Shown piece by piece: positions 46,568 through 54,072 of a stretch of 64,000 nt of DNA. Position 1 is the first letter of the stretch. Each line of letters begins with the position of its first letter. Location of the stretch: assembly GCA_016592635.1 (NCBI GenBank), contig AP023240.1, positions 3,079,630 to 3,143,629 on the forward strand, given 5' to 3'. Origin of the DNA: Methyloprofundus sp. (GTDB lineage: Bacteria > Pseudomonadota > Gammaproteobacteria > Methylococcales > Methylomonadaceae). The position numbers and the translations under genes are program-made. A model generated the notes under the pieces. That model was not told the DNA's origin and searched no databases. It was given only the letters and a program-made list of their open reading frames with translations.

Positions 46568-48282
46568 TAGGGGTGAGTAGTTACCATTTTTGTTAAAGTA
46601 CTTTCTATCTGAAAAAGAGGTAACCGTTACGGGTGCCAAGTAATTGCAATTTTCTAATAAATAATATAAAAAACATACTACTACCTGATATTCGGCATCT
46701 TTTTCATGAGTCAGCACTGCTATAAACTCTAACTGGTAGAACACCTCTTTATCTAACCCTGCATCTAGTAACTGCGACAAGCATTCAATCACTAATTTTG
46801 TAGGATGGTCTGATGAAAAAAATGAATGACAGCGATCAGCAAACCAAATAGGCATTGCTTCTGTTCTCAAGGCTACTTCACCCTTAATTTTTTTAAACTC
46901 GCGCTTCTTTGGAGGGAAGCCACCATCAAGTGTGAGGAATAGTACCTCTGATTGGCTCCTAACGACCCCAACCCCTCCCCATTCAGGCTCCATATCAACA
47001 ATCACATACGCAGCATCTGCAGTCATCACCTGATACTTAATTGCATCTAGGTCTTTCTCTTCACCTATAACACCTTTAAAATATTCATTAGCCGTTATCC
47101 GAGAAAGTTCATTCCTTTTCTTACCTGAGTCTATAAATTTAATATCGGCTAGTTGTTCCACCTTTATTTTATTACCAAAATCTGCCCTTAGTTTTACTTT
47201 TCCAACTGGTTCTTTTTTAAATCTAGCAAAGACATGCAACGTATCTCCAATAAAAAGAGGTTTTGCTTTTGATTGCCAAAATGGTTGAATTGGCCACTCT
47301 ATTTCTACTGATTGTGCTTGACCCACATAAATACGTTTAAACTGCTGCTCAATTTTTTCAGCCATCCTTTCTCTTGGGTTAACTAATTCACAGCTTGCGT
47401 TTGTACCATCAGCCAGTTTACGCATAAGAAGTTCAGATACGGCATTACCCACTCCTACAGTAAAAATACGCTGTTGCGTTTTATTCGCAATGGAAATAAT
47501 TGTATCTGATAGAATCCCCTGCTCTCTTCGTTCTTCTGCACACACTTCACTGCCATGTGTTAATATCCCCTCCTCTGCATACTCACTTAAATCTACCCAA
47601 CATACTGCGCCATCCCATGTATTGCCATCAGTAATTAATAAAATATTTTCTTCGTTGCCGGAAGATAATTTTAACGTCCTGTATAACGCTGTAAATATTT
47701 CTGTATCACCTAAATCAGCTTCCATTTTTATCACACGATCACGCGCTTGCATGATATTTTCTTTAGTCGCTTTAATAGGGCTAGGTATATCTATCGCAAC
47801 AGTAGTGCCAAAACGCACCAATACAAAGTAATCCTGTTCATTAAGTAAGTCCAAAATATTTAATAATGCAACTTTCACTTGGGCAATTGGCTCGCCTACC
47901 ATAGATTGTGAACAATCAACCAATAATTTAATAGTTCGGGACTTCTGACTGAACATTGCCTGCCCTTTAGGTAATACAGGAAAAAATGAAGCTAAAGCAA
48001 CATAACCCTCATAATCTATGTTACTTAACGCACTTGCCTTATCAATAGCTAAAGTAAAATTCAATACCAAGTTTCGATCTAAAAATGTATCCCCTTCTGT
48101 TAGTTGAATTTGCTTACCTTCATTCACTTCGTTTATTTGTATTGTATGTGAAGAACTTGTAATAGTTGCTAATTGCATCACCCCTTGAATATCGACCGAT
48201 AGGGTGCAATTATGCGCAGCTGATAAATTAACCTCGGCAACCTGCTGTGGCTCTAGTTTTGATTGGCTATGACGCTCATATA

Positions 48283-49677
48283 GGGTGAGGCTTAAATATA
48301 ATGTTATTTATCATAATTTAATATAAAATACCCGCCTTTACTACCACATTATTTTTCTCTACCCATGACAACTATCACCCACAATGTTGACGGAAGCATC
48401 ACCGTATCAGTTACTTTAGCTCTGGAAGGAAATATGATGGAAATGGAAAACACGATACTGGATGCGGTCAATAACGTAGGGTGCGTAGCCACAGGCGAAG
48501 CTTTAAAATGCTTTGATACAAAGGGTACTCCGATTATAAGAGAGGGTGTAAAACTCACGTCTAAAAACAGAGACAGCAAAAAATATCAAACGCCCTTTGG
48601 TGTCATTGAAATTAAACGTCATGTTTACCAATCATCAAAAGGAGGGCACATTTTTTGTCCATTAGAAGACTCAGCGCATACTATTTTTGCAGCGACTCCT
48701 AAATTTGCACAGCAATTGTCCCACAAGTATTCCCAAGGAAATGCCAATTCAGTTTGTCTTGATTTGAAGGATAATCACAATCGGATCATTGCCAAATCCA
48801 CTGTACAAAATGTAACGGACTGGGTGGGAAGTATTGCGACGGCACAAGAAGAAAAGTGGGAGTATGAGCTGCCTGAATTAGATGAACCCATTAGTACGAT
48901 TGTTTTCAGTTTAGATGGCGCTTATGTTTTAATGGCAAACGAAGGTTACCGTGAAGCCATGGTGGGTAACCTGTCTTTGTATGACTGCGAGGGTGAGCGC
49001 CAGCATACCCTCTATTTGGGAGAGGCTCCTGAATATGGGAAAGCAAGTTTCAAAGAGCGGTATGAACATGAAATCACCTGTATAAAAGCCCGTTACCCCG
49101 ATGCACTTTACCTTGGTATTGCGGATGGAGCCAAAGATAACTGGACATTTTTAGAGCAACATACTCAGCAACAATTGGTTGATTTTTATCATGTCACTGA
49201 ATATTTAGCAAAAGCTTCTCATGCTGTTTTTCCAAAAAAATCAACGACTATTGATCGTAAAAAATGGCTGTCAGAGCGTTGTTCCCAACTCAAGAATGAC
49301 ACAGGGGCGGCGCAAACCATTTTGGAAGAATTAACGCCATTAATGGAGTCCAGACTCACCAAATCAATCAAGGCGGATTTAGAAACAACGCTCACCTATT
49401 TTAAAAATAATATCGCTAAAAACAGGATGAATTATGCCTCACATGTTAACAAAAATTTACCGATTGGTTCGGGCGTGACAGAAGCCGCTTGTAAAACATT
49501 AGTTAAACAGCGGCTTTGTGGATCAGGTATGCGGTGGAAGACTAAAGGAGCTAAAGTGGTATTGAGTTTACGCGCATTAGTTCAAACGACAAATAGGTGG
49601 CAACAATTTTGGGGGAAAATTATTCAAGGTAAAGCTCAATATTCAATGGCTTAGCACATCATATTCAAGCCTCACCC
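48283..49677 (+). mobile_element. ISKra4-family element, copy 1
   Basis: The 1395-bp element has terminal repeats beginning GGGTGAGGCTT at both ends and the direct repeat CTCATATA on either side (48275-48282 and 49678-49685). It interrupts the VIT-VWA gene in the linker between the two domains. A second copy of the same length is at 61523-62917. Confidence 0.93.
48365..49654 (+). CDS. ISKra4-family transposase
   Basis: The 429-residue protein has the family's DDE-like motifs: FSLDGAYVLM, LGIADGAKDNW, DFYHVTEYL and PIGSGVTEAACKTLVKQRL followed by GSGMRWK. The frame is complete. It differs from the copy at 61546-62835 at about a dozen residues, so both could be functional. Confidence 0.92.
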   Translation: MTTITHNVDGSITVSVTLALEGNMMEMENTILDAVNNVGCVATGEALKCFDTKGTPIIREGVKLTSKNRDSKKYQTPFGVIEIKRHVYQSSKGGHIFCPLEDSAHTIFAATPKFAQQLSHKYSQGNANSVCLDLKDNHNRIIAKSTVQNVTDWVGSIATAQEEKWEYELPELDEPISTIVFSLDGAYVLMANEGYREAMVGNLSLYDCEGERQHTLYLGEAPEYGKASFKERYEHEITCIKARYPDALYLGIADGAKDNWTFLEQHTQQQLVDFYHVTEYLAKASHAVFPKKSTTIDRKKWLSERCSQLKNDTGAAQTILEELTPLMESRLTKSIKADLETTLTYFKNNIAKNRMNYASHVNKNLPIGSGVTEAACKTLVKQRLCGSGMRWKTKGAKVVLSLRALVQTTNRWQQFWGKIIQGKAQYSMA

Positions 49678-50181
49678 CTCATATATGGCAGGTAAATGCC
49701 AACATAAAGTTCCAGCAGTTAAACAGTGAAGCTCCGAATAGCTAAAAACGATAGTCACTGTTTCATTTCGGTTAAGCTCCCCCCACATTAACCTTATAAA
49801 GCCCTGCTTCAACTTGCCGCATAAAAGCCACATCATTGTTACCAATATTTAGGCCTTGGTTAAGGGCTTGCATATAGTTCCTTTCAGCTTCAGCTTGCAC
49901 CCTTACCTGAGCTTTCTTATCCAAACACTTGCTTCCGACCAAAATATGAAACTAAGTAATACAGCGCCAGTTGGTAATAAAAAAGTAAAATCTGCATCAT
50001 CACATTTATTCTCTGTATTTAGAAAAGTTTGCGATACTGAAACTTCTGCCAGAAAATCTTTTAATTGCGCTTTAACTTCAATTCTTTTCAATAGAATTGC
50101 TTGCTCTTGATTTGCCCATAAACCAAGTCGTTCATTTTTACTGATATTTACACTCACTTCGCTTAAATCATCTGACATCAT

Positions 50182-50494
50182 ATTTTCTATTTTTTAGCCA
50201 TAAGCCAATAAACTTGGGCATAAAGGAACGTTAATAAGCAAGGGGATCAAGATCAAATCTTACTTAGTAAAAAGTAACATATCATTACCCACTAGCAGTT
50301 TATCTTTCAATGACTTCCTAGTCCTTTTCCTAAAGAAATCATTTTTTTGAGCTTTTATTCTCTATAGCCTTTTAATTTTAAAGGTGCCAGTGGATAATGT
50401 GATTTGATCATTTTTTAATTCAATTGACATACAACTACCTGATACTAGATAATGGCGTTAAAAAACTTGAACATCGAGTGAAATAAGGTGATTA
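50182..50494. other. Intergenic stretch without recognised gene
   Basis: About 310 AT-rich bases between the hipA-like gene and the start of the broken VIT-VWA gene. I see no coding region, hairpin terminator or repeat in it. Confidence 0.5.
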
Positions 50495-51781
50495 TTAAGC
50501 CTCTATCCGAAAGTCGGTTTGAAGTTTAAGCCAGTGTGCTTTTAGTTTGTTTTTATGCTCTTCATCCATCGGCAAATCTTTCAAAGCTTCAGGCCATAAT
50601 GCTCGCACCTTTTGCATGGTGTCATCAAGATGCGGTTTGAGCGCACGCCATGGAATACCGGACTTGTTGGCCCAATACTGAAAATTGTCTTGCGTCACTG
50701 TGAACCACTCTTTCTTTTTACCAAGGTTCAAGGCAAATTGAGTTTCATTATCGATATAAACACTGGTAGTTACGATATCGTATGCGGGAGATAGTCTTGG
50801 TGTAATTTGATCTTGATAAAGAAAACTCCAGTTTTTTAGGTGAGCATCACCATTAGCCAGTAAAATATTCACTAGTAAGCGCCTGGCAAGTTGTTGTGTA
50901 TCAGATAGGCCATCACCAGAAAAACCGTAAATTACCTTGCCAATCTGCTCATAATTGGCGGAGTCGTATTTATTATGTGGATATTTCACAAAGACTTGAG
51001 CAAAGTCTTCCATATGAATTCTTGTGTTGCCATCACGATCAAAACGTTTGATTGCAAAAGCCAGGTTTTCATCGGGTAGGTTAATTTGTGGCAGCTTATC
51101 CAATTTGTTCAGTTTAATAAGCTTTATATCCGGGATGTCAACACCGGCCAAGGCAGCAAGGGACATTGCGGTATATTCGTTTAAAGGCACATTTTTATGT
51201 CTGGTGGATGGGGTTTTTATAATCCAGTCACCTAGCTCGCCATTTTTAGCCAAGTTGTAGCGTCCATCCTTTTCCTTCATGGAAAACTTCATCTGAACAC
51301 CTGCCAGAGAGAACTTATTTTCTTGGTTACTGCCTTCGAATTGTATGGCTTTGACCTGACCGTGACTGCTCAGTACATTCATCGGCACATCTTTTGGTTC
51401 CATCGGTGTGGCAAGCAATGCGCCCGGCAGGTCTTGACCCAGATAAGAGAGTATTTGAAACTCATTGTCGATATGGGTTTTTAAGCCCTGGGCAATTAAT
51501 TCCCGCAATGTACCTTCCGGGAGCAGGTTGGATAGAACGGGATGTAGCCTTTGATTTTTTACCCATGGCTGTGACATGAGCTTTTCTGAGTGAGGAAAGG
51601 CTGGATGTGTAATCAGACTGAATGTGGGGCGTAAGGGGTCGTCCTTGAATTCATCTGCAAAGCTTAAAACATTACGGCCGTTTTGAAAGCCGGCCAAATA
51701 TCCTGCCAGCCTGCCATGCAAGGTCAATTTAAGAACATTGATTTCATCTATTTGATCGCTTTCTTTATTATGAGAGTTCAT
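50495..51781 (-). CDS. hipA: HipA-family serine/threonine kinase toxin
   Basis: The ~428-residue protein has the HipA N-terminal domain (LTLHGRLAGYLAG; LHPVLSNLLPEG) and kinase core: phosphate-loop region KFSLAGVQMKFSM, AIKRFDRD, catalytic loop ANGDAHLKNWSF and the metal-binding SPAYDIVTT. In characterised members the kinase phosphorylates glutamyl-tRNA synthetase or a related enzyme and stops growth. The ATG at 51781 overlaps the hipB stop by 4 bases (ATGA) and is preferred over the ATG at 51808, which would overlap by 31. The target of this member is unknown. Confidence 0.92.
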   Translation of the reverse strand: MNSHNKESDQIDEINVLKLTLHGRLAGYLAGFQNGRNVLSFADEFKDDPLRPTFSLITHPAFPHSEKLMSQPWVKNQRLHPVLSNLLPEGTLRELIAQGLKTHIDNEFQILSYLGQDLPGALLATPMEPKDVPMNVLSSHGQVKAIQFEGSNQENKFSLAGVQMKFSMKEKDGRYNLAKNGELGDWIIKTPSTRHKNVPLNEYTAMSLAALAGVDIPDIKLIKLNKLDKLPQINLPDENLAFAIKRFDRDGNTRIHMEDFAQVFVKYPHNKYDSANYEQIGKVIYGFSGDGLSDTQQLARRLLVNILLANGDAHLKNWSFLYQDQITPRLSPAYDIVTTSVYIDNETQFALNLGKKKEWFTVTQDNFQYWANKSGIPWRALKPHLDDTMQKVRALWPEALKDLPMDEEHKNKLKAHWLKLQTDFRIEA

Positions 51782-52104
51782 TCTTCGTCTTCCAGAAAAT
51801 TCTTCCATGGATCATTTGCAAGTGTGCTTGCCTCATCTTGATTAGATATTGTATTTTTTAGTGATGATAATGATTCATTCTCAAGAATTTCTTTTACAAG
51901 GTTCAGTTTTTCCGTAGGGATTAATATCAACTCACTCTTCAGTCCTTTGGCAATGAGATTCAGAGTGTTCAGTCTAGGATTACCATTGGACTCTAAGTGC
52001 TGATATTGCTGGCGTGATACACCGATACGCAGCATCATGTCTTTTTGCTTTAGACCGAGGGATAATCTGCGCTTTTTTAGTTGTTCAAGTAATGGTTTCA
52101 TCAT
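51778..52104 (-). CDS. hipB: HipB-like XRE antitoxin/repressor
   Basis: The 108-residue protein has an N-terminal Cro/C1-type helix-turn-helix (LSLGLKQKDMMLRIGVSRQQ, then YQHLESNGNPRLNTLNLIAKGL) and a flexible acidic C-terminus. It is placed directly before the HipA-type toxin with a 4-base overlap, the standard antitoxin-first arrangement. It should bind HipA and repress the operon. The gene overlaps an upstream 79-residue frame by 20 bases. Confidence 0.88.
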   Translation of the reverse strand: MMKPLLEQLKKRRLSLGLKQKDMMLRIGVSRQQYQHLESNGNPRLNTLNLIAKGLKSELILIPTEKLNLVKEILENESLSSLKNTISNQDEASTLANDPWKNFLEDEE

Positions 52105-52324
52105 AAGAACCTAACCTATTAATTTTCAATTGCCCCGGAACGGCTTGATTTTGGATCGAAGAGAAAAATCGTCCCAGACCATGCATTTCCTTGCCTGATT
52201 TTGTAATAACCACTTCATCCGCAATGAAAATCCATGTCCCTAAACAGGTTTCGCTCAAATGACTTTTAATCAATAGCCACCGTAATTTTGCCCATTGATG
52301 CTCTTCTTTGAACAGGCGCGCCAT
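52085..52324 (-). CDS. 79-residue frame upstream of hipB, unknown
   Basis: The frame starts with ATG at 52324 inside the GGCGCGCC border of the dispersed repeat and overlaps the start of hipB by 20 bases. The product has a basic N-terminus (KEEHQWAKLRWLLIKSHL) and a hydrophobic middle part; no family was recognised. As its start codon is supplied by the repeat, it may be the tail of a longer gene truncated when the repeat arrived. If translated, it would be coupled to hipB. Confidence 0.4.
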   Translation of the reverse strand: MARLFKEEHQWAKLRWLLIKSHLSETCLGTWIFIADEVVITKSGKEMHGLGRFFSSIQNQAVPGQLKINRLGSYDETIT

Positions 52325-52602
52325 GCTACTTCACGAAATTCAGGGACTCCTGTCACCTGAATTCTTTCACCTACGCAGCGGATAGGAGATGCCCTGAACG
52401 CCCTGCGTCCGCAACGACTACGCACAAAGCCGCTTCGTCATTGCTACCTCAAATGGCTGGACGGCTATTCGTAATGCAATTCTTGCCTCCCTCGCGCGCT
52501 ATCGCGCACTTCGGATTGGCGAATTGCCCTGTCGCCTATCAGGGACTAAAAATCATCACTTCGCTAAGCTCCGTTTCCCTGATTTTCAGCGAAAGCGCTG
52601 CT
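52315..52602. repeat. Dispersed repeat, copy B
   Basis: A ~288-bp unit from GGCGCGCC to CAGCGAAAGCGCTGCT, G+C-rich against an AT-rich background. It includes GGGACTCCTGTC, CCCTGCGTCCG, CGCGCTATCGCGCACTTCGG, GGATTGGCGAATT and a TTTTCAGCGAA end. It is directly followed by copy C. The open frames inside it are low-complexity shadows and are not taken as genes. Confidence 0.8.
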
Positions 52603-52886
52603 GGCGCGCCATCCTACCTCATGAAATATTGGGACTCCTGTCGCCAACATTCATTCACATACGGAGCGAATCGTAATATGCCCCAGTTCGTCCTGCGTCC
52701 GGATCAACTACGCACAGAAGCCGCTTCGTTAAGCCTACCTCACTGACTTGACGCCTGTCGGGATGAAATTTTAGCCGCCCTCGCGCTATCGCACGTCGGA
52801 TTGGCAAATTTCCCTGTCGGCTACTGCGGACTAAAAATCATCACTTCGCTAAGCTCCGTTTCCCTGATTTTCAGCGAACGGTGCGG
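52603..52886. repeat. Dispersed repeat, copy C
   Basis: A second unit of ~284 bp in direct tandem with copy B, starting again with GGCGCGCC and sharing the blocks GGGACTCCTGTC, CCTGCGTCCGG, GGATTGGCAAATTTCCCTGT and an identical ~50-bp 3' block (ACTAAAAATCATCACTTCGC…). The best conserved part is this 3' block. Confidence 0.8.
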
Positions 52887-53429
52887 TAACTACCTCCTTT
52901 TTCAGTCCATCGAGACCTGCTCAACATCGTGACACGCCCAGCCATTGTTAACACAGATTCAACTATTAAGACCAAGTGTTTTAATGTCTTCGTGGATAAA
53001 CTTAGACTTAGTACTACAAGTATTGCTATGATTTCAGACATGGTCAGATTTTGGTAGCTACTGTGGTGTCGTAACCCAGTATTTTACCGACTTCTGACCA
53101 TTTTTCGCTTGTTTAACTTCTTATCAATTTGGCGAAGATATTGATAAATAGGTTAGGTTCTTTTACCTATAAAAGCAACAAATAAGTTTCTTTTATAGGT
53201 AAAAGCAATAAATAAGTTTCTTTTGTTATGAGTGGCTGGATTTTTCTACTTATGAGTCCTTTTCTGCCCTTAAAAAAGCTTTAAATAATCTTTTGGCCAA
53301 TATTGGGCAAAATTATGTGATTAATTTTTCGTAGCTTTTGTTAGGATACTTTTGGGTACCTACTTATAGTATCGTCAAATGCTGGTTAAATTAAAAATTA
53401 TTTTATTGATTCCTCATCAAATGCAACGC
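52887..53429. other. Intergenic region with palindrome, no recognised gene
   Basis: Between the tandem repeats and the orphan leader promoter I find no gene. The notable structure is the long inverted repeat and overlapping direct repeats at 53160-53224. Confidence 0.5.
53160..53205. promoter_or_regulatory. 16-bp perfect inverted repeat with overlapping direct repeats
   Basis: CTTTTACCTATAAAAG (53160-53175) and its exact reverse complement (53190-53205) are separated by 14 bases. In addition the block AAAAGCAA-C/T-AAATAAGTTTCTTTT occurs twice (53171-53194 and 53201-53224). It could be a double operator, for instance for a DNA-binding protein such as the HipB-like repressor ~1.05 kb away, or an RNA hairpin. 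Function is not shown. Confidence 0.45.
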
Positions 53430-53458
53430 TTGTTAATAAATTAGCAGTCCTGTATTAT
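53430..53458 (+). promoter_or_regulatory. Sigma-70-type promoter of orphan leader
   Basis: TTGTTA (53430-53435), 17 bases, TATTAT (53453-53458) is close to the sigma-70 consensus with ideal spacing. It reads towards the leader peptide and terminator at 53581-53676. Confidence 0.5.
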
Positions 53459-53580
53459 CCAGTTGTGAACTGATGGTTAAGCACCTAATTACACCAGCAA
53501 AACACAAAGCAACAAAATTTATTAAACGGTATTTTTTACGGTATCTTAATTAAAAGATAAATTTTCATGAGGAATTACAA

Positions 53581-53625
53581 ATGGTTATTAGCACAATTCG
53601 ATTGAGCCCCTGGGCACCATGCTAA
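53581..53625 (+). CDS. Candidate leader peptide (14 residues)
   Basis: ATG at 53581 follows a GAGGA ribosome binding site and encodes MVISTIRLSPWAPC. A strong hairpin terminator follows 14 bases after the stop, the layout of a transcription attenuator. Several codons are for branched-chain amino acids, Ser and Thr. No biosynthetic gene follows, because the next gene is on the other strand, so the unit is orphaned or makes only a short RNA. Confidence 0.5.
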   Translation: MVISTIRLSPWAPC

Positions 53626-53638
53626 AGCCAAACAAATG

Positions 53639-53676
53639 AAGGCCTGATAAGATTATTCTTAACAGGCCTTTTTTTT
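53639..53676 (+). terminator. Intrinsic terminator after leader peptide
   Basis: AAGGCCTG and CAGGCCTT form an 8-bp stem, extended by pairing of AAGAnnATTCTT-like loop bases, followed by a run of eight T. It is a strong rho-independent terminator on the plus strand. Confidence 0.8.
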
Positions 53677-53896
53677 GCCTAAAATTTCTTCTGGTCGATT
53701 TCTGGTCGTACTGGCATCCAACAAATTCCTGTCAAAAGCAGCAACTTCTATTGCAATGCAATTTTACTACAGTGATTTCCCCCTCCTTTCACTCCAACGA
53801 TACAACTAATTTAATCACAGAAGCACAATCAGCATAAACTTTGGCATAAAAAACTCAAAATCTGGTAATTTTTACTTAGAAATGTGTGTTTGGTGT

Positions 53897-53946
53897 ATTT
53901 TTACACCCCCAATGCTCATCAGCGATTGTCGAGAGGGTGTAAAAAT
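53897..53946. promoter_or_regulatory. 12-bp inverted repeat plus a third half-site
   Basis: ATTTTTACACCC (53897-53908) and GGGTGTAAAAAT (53935-53946) are perfect inverted copies 26 bases apart; a third ATTTTTACAC lies at 53968-53977. The set could be a regulator binding region or a hairpin at the 3' end of the EAL gene transcript. Confidence 0.4.
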
Positions 53947-53962
53947 CATATAGGAGGAGAAG

Positions 53963-54028
53963 ATGCTATTTTTACACTTTTTTGTTTTACCCATTGAGTA
54001 TGATAAGTCATTCTCATCATATAACTGA
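53963..54028 (+). CDS. Possible 21-residue peptide
   Basis: ATG 53963 is preceded by AGGAGG at an ideal distance and opens a 21-codon frame beginning MLFLHFFVLP. It is too short to judge and lies opposite the 3' flank of the EAL gene. It is listed because the ribosome binding site is unusually strong for this window. Confidence 0.22.
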   Translation: MLFLHFFVLPIEYDKSFSSYN

Positions 54029-54072
54029 CAGGTCTCAGCCAAAAGCAGCCAGTCAAAAAACCATGAAAACCT

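Larger units (their letters stand above)
43138..46584 (-). mobile_element. IS66-family element with nested IS4 and IS200 relic
   Basis: The ends are GTAACTACTCACCCC at 43138 and its reverse complement finishing at 46584; IS66 elements begin with GTAA. The element is flanked by the 8-bp direct repeat CATTTTTG (43130-43137 and 46585-46592), the size typical of IS66. It holds a tnpC-type transposase gene only, broken by an IS200-type relic, and its right terminal repeat is split by an IS4 element (45360-46567). It interrupts the VIT-VWA gene near its 3' end. Confidence 0.9.
43008..50181 (-). pseudogene. VIT-VWA domain protein gene broken by two insertion sequences
   Basis: Three blocks form one gene: VIT domain 50181-49678, linker and VWA domain 48282-46585, C-terminus 43129-43008 (stop 43008-43010). 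The VIT part reads LKRIEVKAQLKDFLAEVSVS … ADFTFLLPTGA; the VWA has an intact MIDAS (LLVDCSQSM) and LLITDGNTWDG. Removing ISKra4 (48283-49677) and IS66 (43138-46584) with one copy of each 8-bp duplication rejoins the frame (…LPAIYE + RHSQSKLEP…; …KYFNKN + EKKVIENVF…). Besides, the VIT part has a one-base loss near 49948 and an extra G in a G6 run near 49790. Thus it was decaying independently of the insertions. Such proteins resemble inter-alpha-trypsin inhibitor heavy chains and are often near alpha-2-macroglobulin-type genes only by chance; function here is unknown. Confidence 0.85.

Noticed and set aside
46388..46584. Last ~60 codons of the open VWA frame as a genuine C-terminus
   Set aside because: These codons lie in IS66 and IS4 sequence; the native C-terminus is at 43129-43008.
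52441..52746. Open frame of 101 codons on the plus strand across the dispersed repeats
   Set aside because: It lies wholly in the non-coding repeat copies B and C, has no ribosome binding site and its sequence is just the repeat translated; such frames arise in every copy.
52315..52886. Integron attC sites
   Set aside because: The repeats are too long and lack the paired RYYYAAC/GTTRRRY core sites; no integrase gene is present.
53171..53224. Direct repeats considered as a CRISPR array
   Set aside because: Only two units with a 6-base gap, no spacer-sized variable sequence and no cas genes.
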